This document shows, piece by piece, positions 45,550-56,062 of a stretch of 64,000 nucleotides of DNA. Source of the DNA: Locusta migratoria (lineage: Eukaryota > Arthropoda > Insecta > Orthoptera > Acrididae); contig CM048745.1 in the NCBI GenBank assembly GCA_026315105.1, forward strand, positions 286,297,747 to 286,361,746, given 5' to 3'. Every line of letters begins with the position of its first letter. Position 1 is the first letter of the stretch. Below the pieces are notes generated by a model. That model did no database searches. It saw only the letters and a list, made by a program, of their open reading frames with translations, and was not told the DNA's origin. The position numbers were made by a program, and so were the translations under genes.

Positions 45550-46440
45550 ATGTAAATGTTCGTGTGCCAGTAAAGAAATCAGTTGTTGCCACTGAAATCT
45601 AATTTCCAAAACTAATGTTCACAGAAGCACATATTATTTTATAAGTATAAAATTACAGAAGGACTGATGCGGAGTCGCTGCTCCCATTGTTTCATTTTTT
45701 TGTGTGAAGAAAATAGTATTATAGAGCCTAATTAACTTAATACGTTGTGCATATATGCTTAGAAAGACTGATGATATTATAGATTCTTTCAGGCCGATTT
45801 ATCTGTCGCTTTTAAATAACAACCTTCAAACGAGAAACTTTCACCAAATTTAGATTCAGTCCCACTTGCCCGATATATAAACTTTCAGTTTCAATTAGAA
45901 ACCTTCAATTAGAAACTTTCACCATGAATAAGAAACTTTCAATTAGACACTTGCTTACATAAGAAACTTTCAGCCTATTACGGGCACGTGTTACAGGAAC
46001 ATTTGTTACGATTATTATAATACGACCCGACCTGGTATGCGATTGTATAACTTGTTTGACTGCGACGACGATAACAGTTTTTTTCATCGATAGTAATCAA
46101 CGTCATGACCTGTTTAAATTTATTCCATTGCAGTCCGCTGAACGGAGCCGTGGACTTAGTGTTATAAGAGAACGTGTTAAGCAACGAAACGACGTCGATA
46201 CAACGATGACATGTCTCAAAGTTTGAACTCAGATCGTACAATTACAATCTGACATTATGTGATAAACTAAGATTATTACACTGGGCTCCAAAATTAAAGC
46301 AATAAACGGAAATTTTGCTAGGTTGCGTAAATTTTGCCACAAAACAGTGTACACAGATGATCAAAAGTAGAAACAAAGAATATTGAACGTAAGCAAGTCT
46401 AACATGTGTAACGTTGGAAAACAATGTTTTCTTCGTTGTT

Positions 46441-46526
46441 TCCAACTATGTGGTGCATGGGTAACACACTGGACTCGCAACTGGAGAGGACGGCGGTTCA
46501 GACCAGACTTCGGCCATCGTGATTTA
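46441..46526 (+). repeat. SINE-B, left part (continues at 57543)
   Basis: The head is 'actatgtggtgcatgggtaa', with 'ctggactcgcaactgg', a B-box region 'ggttcagacc' and the body to 'ggccatcgtgattta'. The body resumes 11 kb later at 57543. Copy 1 holds the same SINE-B without this gap. Confidence 0.78.
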
Positions 46527-46631
46527 TGAGCCGTGGTGCCGGTACTTCCTTCCACCTTCGAGGCTGGTGCGTCTTGATAGTTGCCTGCTGGATTGATAAC
46601 CTGTTTGTCTCGCGTCATTTAAGGTCGGTAC

Positions 46632-46821
46632 GCCGGCCGCTTTGGCCGAGGGGACTAAGGCGCTCCAGTCACGGTCTGCACGGCCACTACGGTCGGGGGT
46701 CTAATCCCCCCTCGGGCATGGATATTTGTGCCGTCCTAGTTCATAAGTAGTTTGTAAGTTTAGTTACTGATGATCCCGTAGTTAAGTCCCACAGACTATA
46801 CAAACATTTGAACATTTTTTG
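46632..46821 (+). repeat. SINE-A with target-site duplication
   Basis: The head is 'ccggccgctttggccgag', the B box has lost bases ('ggggtctaatcc'), and the tail is complete. It is flanked by aaggtcggtacg / aaggtcgatacg (46620-46631 and 46822-46833, one mismatch). Confidence 0.9.
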
Positions 46822-46846
46822 AAGGTCGATACGCGGCGCTAGGCTA

Positions 46847-46975
46847 GGGTGACCAGACGTCCCGTATTTTATGGGATCGTCCCTTATTCAGCCCAAGTGT
46901 TCCGTTGTCCCGACGAAGTAAATACGGGACGTATAGTGTCCCGTATTTTACTAACCGTCCCATATATTTGAATGG
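46847..46975. mobile_element. Possible hAT terminal fragment
   Basis: 'tagggtgaccagacgtcccg' followed by repeated 'tcccgtatttta' words resembles the end of a widespread non-autonomous hAT group. The opposite end is not seen; a lone 'tgtcccgtattttgcccc' occurs at 49372. Confidence 0.35.
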
Positions 46976-47043
46976 GTGAGTTTTAAAAGATACGTAAGTC
47001 AATTTTTTCACATTTTGAGATAATTTCATTTTCGATATCTAAG

Positions 47044-47360
47044 TGCGCCTCGGTTGCACAGTGTAGAGTGCCAGACTACAATTGCAAAGGTCGCGGGTTC
47101 GATCCCCACCAGGTCCTAGGATTTTTTCTGTCACTTTCCACTACTTTCACCTCTGGCAGCATTGCTCATGTGAAAAATACCGAGTAGCACCGTGGTTCGG
47201 AACCCACGTTAAACTGTAGGTCCCCCTATAACTGGCTGGGTAAGTCAGTTCGAAGGTCGGAGGAAGGCAACGGCATACCACCTACAAACAGTACGATGTC
47301 TAGTAAAGCACTTTGGTGTTCAAACCAATCTTCGGATTGTTGACTGCTTTACCTTTTTTT
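47044..47360 (+). repeat. SINE-D, tRNA-headed element
   Basis: A tRNA-like head at about 47044-47118 has 'cggttgcacagtgtagag', 'ccagactacaattgc' and B box 'gggttcgatccc'. A body follows with 'ggaggaaggcaacggcatac' and 'agtacgatgtctagtaaag', ending in a T-rich stretch at 47352. This is a different family from SINE-A and B. No target duplication was spotted. Confidence 0.75.
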
Positions 47361-47671
47361 TATGGGTGTTTACATACGTTTGAGTGTCAAAACGTGCCTC
47401 AAACAATCATTCATTATACTATCTACAAGCAGTCGCTTTTACTGAGTGAGTGTTAAAAGGTACCTAAGTCGCTGACTCTCGCCCCTTTTAACACGCAACT
47501 GTTGGTAACACTACAAATTATTTACTGCACATGAATATCTTTGCCTCTTTTATTTGTTTGTTGTTCTGCGTATATTCTGTTCATTGTTGAATAGTGGAGA
47601 TAAAGTTATTGTAGTACTAGTAACGTGAGGTATTTGTTACAAAATTACGCCGGTCTAAACACACATGATCA

Positions 47672-47992
47672 TTGGGTGTTCTACTTGGTGGCCTAGAAAT
47701 GAAAAAGGTGCAGTTTAATATTTCCAAATATCACTATTTTGAGTACTCACATGAGCACAAAGGTGTCATAAAAACTAGTGAGTACATAAGATCATCTGGT
47801 TTTCAAAACCTGAATACCTTTATCCTCAAGAAAACTAACGAAGTATATTTATCTTCTCAAGAAGCTTATCCAGAAGCAAAAATACCAATAAAAAAAGCAA
47901 AATTGAGGACCTGAAAAAATTATGCCGTATATTGTAGAAGAACACAGAAGCTTTTACGATTGACTATCACAGTGGCCGGTAGCTGATAATGA
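47672..47992 (+). pseudogene. Unidentified transposon-associated protein, C-terminal fragment
   Basis: An 80-codon frame reads MKKVQFNISKYHYFEYSHEH, GVIKTSEYIRSSGFQN, FILKKTNEVYLSSQEAYPEA and IPIKKAKL. The protein signal then continues in other frames as EDLKKLCR and IVEEHRSFYD, stop, LSQWPVADNE, stop at about 47992. That needs two frameshifts and one nonsense codon. The layout (short lysine-rich C-terminus after an 'I-K-x-S-x-Y-I' block) reminds me of C-termini of uncharacterised transposon-encoded proteins in insects, but I cannot name the family. It lies among four copies of a 19-base motif. Confidence 0.5.
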
Positions 47993-49280
47993 ATAAATGT
48001 CTCTGTAATGTAATAATTCTTTGACTATTAAAGAATTGTGTTTGTATTATGAGCTATCAGATAATACTCTTTTTTAATTAAAACCTGCATTATTTCTAGT
48101 AAAAGAATGCTTTAAATTTTATAAATTGTTAAAAGGGACCTAAGTCAGCAAAGTAATTTTTTTTCTGGTGACCAATTAGGTATATTGGGTCAACCTAATT
48201 GTAGATCTATATCTATAGCATAATATATAATTTTATCAGTGCACTATTTTATAGCACAAAAGAGAAGAGAGTTTTTTTCCTCGAAACTATGAAACAGTGA
48301 CTTAGGTACCTATTAACAATCAGCCATTCATTTGGAATTAACATTTTTTTAAACAATTTTAGTGTAACCAAACGGAGAACAAATATAATCATAATCAGTG
48401 GGTTTCAACTCAAAGGGGATGAGTTACGATTTTTCACGTATTGATTCATATATTTATAATATTTCAACCTTCGGTGGCTATCCTTTTTTAATGCAAAAAA
48501 GCGTAGGTTGCCCAAAATCGCTATATACGTTTTAAAGTATTCTTGGGAAACCTATAATGCTTTTCCACGACATGTGCAAGTGTATACAAATTCAGTTAAT
48601 AATGAGTTCATTGAAAAAGCGTCTGATTTCATGGACATTTAAGCTCATTTCACGAAACGTTAACTAATTATATCGGGAAATGGGCTTACCCGTTTCACGT
48701 GGTGAACGCATTTAACTAGTCTCGACTCCAAAATATTTTCTTCTCTGGGAGTCTGTTCAGTAAAGGATTAAAAATTTACCTACGTCTCATGAAAAAATTT
48801 TGCGAGAAAGATGTAAACATCGGAAAATGAACCATCTTCAAAATATTCGTGAAAAGAAAATTTATTAATTGAGAGCTGTGTAGCGAGTTGGTAAAACTGG
48901 TCTTTCATTTTCAACGTATATGCATGTGAAGATGTGCGTAGCAAATGATGATGTAGAAATAGTGTGCTCCATCACAAATATCTTATGGACTACAAAAGCG
49001 ACATATTTAGTGTGCAAACCGTGAAGGAAGTAATTATAATAAGAACTCATTTTCACAATACTTTATGTTGTGATCATTATGTGAAAATACTGACTTCCGG
49101 AATGACGTCTGACTTGGTATGTCTTACTTATTGAGACTGCATGATATGTAGTTTGTCCCGTCCTAAAACCCCGTAATACCGAAGCTTGAAATTAAATACG
49201 AGAACCACCGAATACGGCAAACGTCAGCTTGATTAACAGGGGGGGGGGGGGGGAGAGAGAAACACTGGGTTTCTTCATTA
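47993..49280. other. AT-rich non-coding sequence with a poly-G tract
   Basis: It contains two of the four copies of the GTTAAAAGGTACCTAAGTC motif (48128-48146 plus, 48299-48317 minus). The rest is AT-rich without recognised repeats. A run of about sixteen G followed by 'agagagaga' is at 49239-49260. Confidence 0.55.
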
Positions 49281-49449
49281 TACTGTGTCTGCATCAATTC
49301 GTGTGTTTATGTCTGTTTTGATGCAACAGGAAAAGGCAATCTTTAATGTCTCACGTAGCGGAACCCATAAGTGTCCCGTATTTTGCCCCAATTTAGGTTA
49401 CGGTAGTAACATTAAAAGTGGGCCTATGCGATCGTCTTTTGACAGCTCG

Positions 49450-49925
49450 AAATTAAGTGAAAATAACGGCTTAACTATTAGTCTAACACGGAAAATGAAT
49501 AACCGAATTCGAGAAAATTCTCCACAACTTTGCTCTCTTGTGTTTTTTCATATCTCGTAGCGTTTCAAAGATATTTGCAAAAATAACGGCGATTTTGCGA
49601 TGTATGTCTGTCTGTCCGTCCGTCTGTTCGTAACGTGTTCCCTGTTTTTAAGACGAACTGTTCAACCGATCAGCACCATATCAGCACCATATTTACCAGA
49701 GACCAGAACCTCCATTTTTCAAATTTTTCGGACAATAAATACGGTATTAAAAAAAGCCGTTTGTAATATAATTGTAATTACAAACGAACCGTTCATCTGA
49801 CACGAAAATTGAATAACCTAATTGGTAGAGGAGAAAATTCTCTACAACTTAGCTCCATTGTGTTTTTTTCATATCTCGTACAGTTTGAGACATATTTGCA
49901 AAAATAACGGAGATTTGACACCCTC
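49450..49925. repeat. Two diverged direct repeats, about 330-bp period
   Basis: The segments 49450-49595 and 49785-49925 share 'gaaaattctc', 'acaactt', 'tcatatctcgta' and 'atttgcaaaaataacgg' in the same order. The intervening part holds a 'tctgtctgtccgtccgtctg' microsatellite. Unknown family. Confidence 0.75.
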
Positions 49926-50167
49926 CATTGAATTATCGAAAACCAGCCGTTCGGAGATGTCACGTGACATTCCTCGCGTATTTGATGATTTTCTTATTGT
50001 AACGTTATTACACGTTGTCATTTCAAAGCAACGGCACACTGAGGAATTAAAACACACACATCGTTCTTCGAACGATAAATGATAATCTAATATCTACAAA
50101 TGTCATATTAACATCAGTTAACAACGCCCATCAATAGTATTAAATTAAAGAGCTCCTCTCTTGATTT

Positions 50168-50242
50168 ATAGCCGTAGCGTAGTGAGCAAGATGCTGGACT
50201 GTGGTGCGGAAGGGCGGTGGTTCAAAACCCGCCACTACGTCA
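50168..50242 (+). repeat. tRNA-like segment (SINE-B-related head)
   Basis: 'agccgtagcgtagtgagcaa', 'atgctggactgtggtgc' and 'ggtggttcaaaacccgcc' give A- and B-box-like words and an acceptor-stem-like match. The anticodon stem does not pair well. It resembles the SINE-B head more than a genuine tRNA-His. Confidence 0.5.
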
Positions 50243-51082
50243 TTTTTCCCCTAAAAGGATTTCAGACACTCTTATTAATTAATTTGTTATTATTTTGGTC
50301 CAAAATGTTTGCAAAAACTTATAAAACAACAAATCTAAAGTGGGCCATAAAACACGTCAGTGCGATTTTTTTATTTCGGAAATCTGGTCACAGTACCGTA
50401 GGCCGCGTGGTGGAGCAGGCCCGTCTATCGGCGCAGCAGTTCACATCGGCGAGCACAGAGTAATAGTGTTCACTGGTTGACATCGTCCACGTCCGGCCTT
50501 TTCTGCGAGACGGCGTTTCTGGCTTGGAGCGCAGCGGTAAATCCCTGTCCGACGTCTCCTTGTGTAGTACAAAGTTCACCTCTTCTACGGTGTACTCCGT
50601 TGCCGTGCTAGATTTGCGTAGCGGGAAATGTAAATGCTGTGGCCGTTGACTTTACTGTGCTTACTTTTGGTTAGCATGGCAAGTGAACTGGCTAATTCCT
50701 CTCCTGCGTGTCTCTTTCTTGCGGCCGACATCGCCACGAGTGTGATTATGTTTTAGGCTAGCTGCTATTTGTCGCACGCTAATAGCATGGTCTAACACAT
50801 ACAGTCGCGACACTCACTGCTGTCAAAGTTGTTACCAACTGACAGCTGCAACGGCACTAGCGCTCCCAGCGGTGGGAAAGCCACCGAACGAAAGATGTTT
50901 GTTTATAATTATTTGTCTACGTAATTAACGAAATAGTTAGTATAATTTTTTGCGTTACAAGCATTAGTAACGTATCAAGAGACATGCATAATACGGAAAT
51001 TAATGTAAAAACAGTCGAACTTAACTAATTCTGTGGTATAACGAACAACTTCGTCATGAACCAATACCTACGAATATGTGTA
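50243..51082. other. Unassigned sequence, partly GC-rich
   Basis: 50390-50760 is GC-richer than the surroundings but has no recognisable coding signal. The remainder is AT-rich. Confidence 0.4.
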
Positions 51083-51084
51083 TA

Positions 51085-52026
51085 CAGGGTATTACAAAAA
51101 GGTACGGCCAAACTTTCAGGAAACATTCCTCACACACAAAGGAGGAAATATGTTTCAGGAAACATTCCTTACACACAAAGAAAGAAAATATGTTATGTGG
51201 ACATGTGTTCGGAAACGCTTAATTTCCATGTTAGAGCTCATTTTATTACTTCTCTTCAAATTACAATAATCATGGAATGGAAACACACAGCAACAGAACG
51301 TACCAGCATGACTTCAAACACTTTGTTACAGGAAACGCTCAAAATGTCCTCCGTTAGCGAGGATACATGCATCCCTCTCCGTCGCATGGAATCCCTGATG
51401 CGCTGATGCAGCCCTGGAGAATGGCGTGTTGTATCACAGCCGTCCACAATACGAGCACGAAGAGTCTCTACATTTGGTACAGGGGTTGCGTAGACAAGAG
51501 CTTTCAAATGCCCCCATAAATGAAAGTCAAGAGGGTTGAGGTCAGGAGAGCGTGGAGGCCATGGAATTGGTCCGCCTCAAACAATTCATCGTTCACCGAA
51601 TCTGTTGTTGAGAAGCGTACGAACACGTCGACTGAAATGTGCAGGAGCTCCATCGTGCATGAACCACATGTTGTGTCGTACTTGTAAAGGCACATGTTCT
51701 AGCAGCACAGGTAGAGTATTCCGTATGTAATCTTGATAACGTGCTCCAGTGAGCGTAGGTGGAAGAACAACATGAGGCCCACCCATATATAAAATTGGGC
51801 CAACTGGCGGTGAATCTAGGAAGTACAGTACATACTAACGAAACGATTGGGTATTTTGACAATTGTCTGCAGGAATTATTTCAATTTACATTCAAAGAGA
51901 AATACTAAAGTGAGTTCTAACATGGAAATTAAGCGTTTCCCGACACATGTCCACATACGTATTTTCTTTCTTTGTCTGTGAGGAATGTTTCCTGAACGTT
52001 TGGCCTTACCTTTTTGTAACACCCTG
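51085..52026 (-). mobile_element. Internally deleted Tc1/mariner-superfamily element
   Basis: The ends 'cagggtattacaaaaaggta' and its inverse at 52026 are flanked by TA (51083-51084 / 52027-52028). The inverted repeat continues through 'ggaaacattcctcacac' and beyond 'acatgt'. In the left arm, a 'ggaaacattcct' plus 'acacacaaag' unit is tandemly duplicated. Only the C-terminal half of the transposase remains between the arms. Confidence 0.9.
51256..51836 (-). pseudogene. Mariner-type transposase, C-terminal half
   Basis: On the minus strand the frame reads MGGPHVVLPPTLTGARYQDY, LPVLLEHVPLQ, MWFMHDGAPAHFSRRV (second catalytic D), then after a frameshift GPIPWPPRSPDLNPLDFHLW, which holds the third acidic residue. 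A final frame LKALVYATPVPNVETLRARI ends near 51256. The N-terminal DNA-binding domains and first catalytic D are deleted. It resembles the transposase at 38724-39740 but belongs to a separate family, because the terminal repeats differ. Confidence 0.85.
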
Positions 52027-52028
52027 TA

Positions 52029-53223
52029 TTTGCAGCTTATTCCGCGGAAACTAAGTAGAATATAAAAATAATAGAAACATAATTTCTATTATGGTCTGTT
52101 CTTACTATGACAAACAGTTTTTTACACGTATCAATGCGGTGTGGAGTCTAATGATTCGCACACTTTTAGGCTTCACTCGTCTTTATTATAAGCGCATATT
52201 CTTTTAAGTGTGATTACTTTAGCTGAAGAAGACAATTTCTTGAAGATTCTCGCCGTTTGTGCTTCAACTGTAGCAACAACTGTGGAATTGGGTTCTTCTT
52301 TATACAGTTGACTGCTTTTTCATTTTTCTTGCCACATCTGTGATGTTTTTCCTTCAGCTACAGTTGTGGTGGCTGATTTGGTGCGTTAAAGACTGTAGTT
52401 ATTGCATTCTATATTCATTTCCTACGTTCCACCCTCACCAATTTCACTGAAATAGGAATGAAGAAAGGTTAACGTTCTTAGGACGAAAAAGGATGTCTTT
52501 CTACCAAAAGGGCAGGCATTCTGGTGTTTCCTAGCCATTTTTCTATTTTAATAGTAAATTAAATGATTCAATAAAAGCCTGTAGTTCACAAGATAACAGT
52601 GAATAAACTGTGTACCGTTTCCTACCTTGTCAGGGATCTTACGGATCATAAGAAAGACAAAGGTGGAGCTATTTTTAAGTTATTACCTGTTTCATAAACG
52701 ATACTATTTGTACTCATTCAGTATCGTATTCATAAAAGTAGCTTGCCGGCCGCTTGGAGTGTTGTTGTAGCAGTGTATAACAAAAGTCCGAAGGAGTGTC
52801 GTGACTGTATATGCTACACTTGTTCTAGCTCACGGTAAACTCCGTTGTGTTAAGAGTAATTCATGGTAGTAACCTGTGGAGCCCTTCCAATTCTATAAGC
52901 CTGCTGACTGGCGTGCATTTAATGCTTGCTTGGTTCAATTATTAGTATATTTGCTCTATACTAGCAAGGTTTATCAGGCATTCTAAACTTGCGTAGAATT
53001 TAAAAGAACAGCATACCTATTGGTCAACTTCCCAAGGTGGACAATCACAACCATTTGCAAATGCTATTTGGCTGCGAAGCAGGTGTGGTATCTGTTCTTT
53101 CGGACGTCCGAAAGAAGACACCACACCAATACATTACTTATAATCATGTTCTGTGTTTACTATTGTGGAGTATCCGTCGCGGTCCCTTGGGCTAAAGTCA
53201 AATATTTTTATGAAATGTGTATC
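52029..53223. other. Unassigned sequence
   Basis: AT-rich with no convincing frame or recognised repeat. A short inverted word 'tctttcggacgtccgaaaga' is at 53096-53115. Confidence 0.4.
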
Positions 53224-53226
53224 TTA

Positions 53227-54589
53227 AGGCTCCGTCAAACAGAGAGCGGGCAGCCCGCGCTGTTGTCCGCCGCGTTCCGCAGCAGTCAGACACGGCGCGG
53301 GCAGCGCTCGGGTTACGGTGGTTGAATGGCGCTTGTACTGTGAGAGTCAGCCGTGGAGCGTATAAACATGAACACTAGTTCAGACGAGGGTGAATTTCTA
53401 CTTCTCATTTTGCTTTCTTCAAAGAAGCGAAGGAAATAAGTTCATGAAATTAATATGAAACGAAAGGGCTTTGATTGTGTGAAGACAATTTTTAAATTAT
53501 TTTCGAATGTCTCGCTAACTCCATTGGCAGCTACATAGAAAGCATGTTCGGATAAAAGTCCAAGAAAAGAGTGGCTCAAGTTATTATTGTTATAAAAAAA
53601 TCAGTTGTCTCGTTGATCATGATGGCATCTTTGAGGTTTTGATGTGGGCAGCTAGAGCAGACACAGTGACAGTGTTTTTTTTTTTTTTTTAAACACCACA
53701 TTTCTGCACGGATTTATACAAGGATAAAATATTCTGCCTCGAAAGTCATTGCAGGATACAAGCACTCGTGCGCCTCGCGTGTTAGTAGGTGATGGTTTAA
53801 ATTGCAGAATTATTTAATATGTCCCTTTCCTAATGCTGCAGCCTTGAAAGATCCTCAAAAAGCCATTTACAATAAATGTCTCTTCTAGAGACGCCACGTA
53901 GTGGAAATTCTTGCTGAAAAATGGTGTCCTTTTAGGGCTAATAGACCTACAAACTGATGCTGTCAATAAAGATTTGGAAGCAGCCTGCGGTCTTATAATT
54001 TCCTCCGTGCCTACTGAACAAGAGGAGCAGATTGATAACCTACAGGCTAATACATTTTCGAATACACTAAGACTAAAACAGAAACCAATTTCTTGCGTAT
54101 TTTGTCAATAACGAGTAACAAGGGATTGGCATCAAGTTGTATGTACAGTCGGCAGCCAACAACTACCTTCTGCAGCGAGTTGCTGTTTGTGCAACCACAT
54201 CGTTTTTCTTAGGTTTTTTAACTGTATTCTGCACAACACAACCAGAAATGTACTGTGACTTTCAATATTTCGCTTAATTCATTTTCATGTAATAGTTTGG
54301 GTTAGACAAGTAGGTATACACTTCTTTGTAATTATGAAAAATAAATTAATATCTGTTTGAGTCAGACTTCTGCATATCTCCTACCAACTGTCTACCTTCT
54401 TAGACACATTTCTGCATTCTGGGTCACGTATGACATACAGGAATGTCTTTGGACGCACCAGATGGATCAGTTTGTGTGTTTTCCGCCACACCGCTGCCGC
54501 CTGCCCGCCGCGGTCTCTGTAGAAAACCACAGCCTGCCCGCTGCACGCGGCGGGCAGCGCGGGCGCCCGCTTCCTGTTTGACAGAGCCT
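53227..54589 (+). mobile_element. PIF/Harbinger-type element, 1.36 kb
   Basis: The terminal inverted repeats are AGGCTCCGTCAAACAG (left) and, inverted, AGGCTCTGTCAAACAG (right). They continue as GC-rich 'gcgggc' arms to about 53290 and 54500. The 3-base repeat tta flanks them (53224-53226 / 54590-54592), the standard Harbinger duplication. Transposase remnants lie inside, and large internal deletions have occurred. Confidence 0.88.
53369..54111 (+). pseudogene. Harbinger transposase remnants
   Basis: Near the left repeat, a start MNTSSDEGEFLLLILLSSKK, stop, VHEINMKRKGFDCVKTIFKL resembles the acidic N-terminus and 'WVHxIxxKR' block of Harbinger DDE proteins. At 53880-54050, EILAEKW (one frame) and LQTDAVNKDLEAACGLI (another) resemble the C-terminal 'FGIL...VKAxCVLHN' block. 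The catalytic core between is missing or unrecognisable. The product would be a nuclease using TWA targets. Confidence 0.65.
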
Positions 54590-54592
54590 TTA

Positions 54593-55020
54593 TGGTTGTA
54601 TTGTGTTAACTTGCGTTCGGTGAACGTTTTTTGTACTTTTTAGAAATCTTAGGTTTATTTCCTGTGGGATTGTTATATTCGTATATTTTCTTATTTGTGA
54701 TAATATGAAAAAATCGCCATCTTGGAGAGCCTGGCTAAAGTGTATTAAAGAAAACTATATCGGTTAAGTGTCTCAGGTGTTATTAACTACCAGTGAATTT
54801 CCTTGTAGTATATGTTTTACGTTAAAAGATTAGCATTTATTCCTTAAGTGTCAATCTTAAATTTATTAAGAGCAAGTTACTTACAAGAGGCTATTTCTTA
54901 GGGCGTATTTGTATTTTCTACTTGCACTGCAGTGTTGTGCTCTGCTGCAGTTCAGCTACGCCCGTGAGTTCAGGTCGACCGTGGCAACCACGGGGGGGGG
55001 GGGGGGTCAGTGGTATAGAT
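54593..55020. other. Unassigned sequence with poly-G tract
   Basis: Nothing recognised. A run of fifteen G is at 54992-55006. Confidence 0.5.
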
Positions 55021-55871
55021 CAAGGAGGTTAAAATAAAGGAAGATGGTGTTAGCTATGCCGAGCACATACATCAGTTGAATCCTATCCGCCATCTTGGTG
55101 AGCTATGGAATGCTTTTTCTCTGTTAAAATTATGTGTTAAGTTCACCCTCTTGCTGTTAATACATTGAATTATCCGTCGGTGCAAAGTATGTACTTTCAC
55201 CGGCTCGGATAGCCGTGCGGTCTCCGCACCGCTTTCCGAGATGGGGAGGCGTACTGGCCCCGGTTCGAATCCGCCAGACGGTCAAGCGAAGGGGGTCGCT
55301 TGTGCCGGCCAGTCCAGACTGGTCCAGACTGGTCCAGACTGGTTTTTAGGTGTTTTCCACATCTCTCTAAGTGAATACCGGACTGGTCCCCAAGTCCCGC
55401 CTGAGTCACACGATTCGCAACATTTTGTTACACTTTACACTTTCACACGTATAACACTATACGGAGATATTTGGGGTCCACATTTCCTCCTGGGGGGAAT
55501 GGGGTGGTGACAGGAAGGGCATCCGGCCAATCCGTAAATATTAACACACGCCAAACCCAAAATAATAAAGCCGACCCTGGATTTGTAGGAAAATGGCTAA
55601 AGAGAGAGAGAGAGAGAGAGAGAGCAAAGTATGTACTTTCAAATAATATATTTTCTTGGAGAAATACTCATAGTAAGATAGTTGAAAAATTAGTTTTTAA
55701 CGGTAATTTTCAAGCTTTCAGTATCTGTTACATCATGGCAAAATTCCCTGTTTTAAGTGACATACAACATGAGTTCTACAGTAAGAAAACTTCTCCAAGA
55801 CTCAGCAATATGGCGGAGGAAGGCTTCAATTTTTAAGCGTAAGGGCATCTCCCTATATTCTAACCTCCTTG
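55021..55871. mobile_element. hAT-type MITE (CAAGGAGG family), copy 2, split by SINE-C
   Basis: The ends are CAAGGAGGTTA and TAACCTCCTTG, with a body homologous to 43442-43892 ('atgccgagcacata', 'gtgcaaagtatgtact', 'ttttaagtgacataca', 'agcaatatggcggagg'). No clean 8-base flank is visible, so a boundary has decayed or recombined. SINE-C (55200-55623) interrupts it. Confidence 0.85.
55200..55623 (+). repeat. SINE-C, tRNA-headed with LINE-like 3' end
   Basis: The head is 'cggctcggatagccgtgcgg' with B box 'ggttcgaatccg'. Then come three tandem units of 'ccagactggt' (55315-55344), a 3' region with 'gacaggaagggcatccggcc' familiar from the 3' ends of some LINEs, and a (GA)n tail (55603-55623). The 18-base duplication gcaaagtatgtactttca flanks it (55182-55199 / 55624-55641). 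Confidence 0.92.
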
Positions 55872-56062
55872 ATACAGGCCTCCAGCGTATTCAGTCCATC
55901 AGCCGGCGGCTCGGGACGTGAGCGAGCGCTTGTGGGTTTGGCCTAAGTATTTTGCTTCCTACCGGTACCGGGTTCTCGTCTCCTGTCGACTTCAACATTC
56001 GAGAATTTCTCCTTTTCCATTGCAATCATATGACTGGGAGCTGATGCGTTTGAAAGACTCTT
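55872..56062. other. Unassigned sequence
   Basis: A short GC-rich stretch; nothing recognised. Confidence 0.4.

Larger units (their letters stand above)
44398..45965. other. Unassigned sequence with local tandem duplications
   Basis: No coding signal. It contains a two-unit tandem repeat with 70-base period (44954-45093) and one with 55-base period (45440-45549). The segment 45400-45480 resembles 44825-44885 ('tcgaattat', 'aactttcatt', 'ggcc'/'agcc'). Short 'aattagaaactttca' words recur at 45893-45972. Confidence 0.6.

Noticed and set aside
50168..50242. tRNA-His gene (GTG-like loop)
   Set aside because: The anticodon stem does not pair and the sequence matches the SINE-B head, so a functional tRNA is unlikely.
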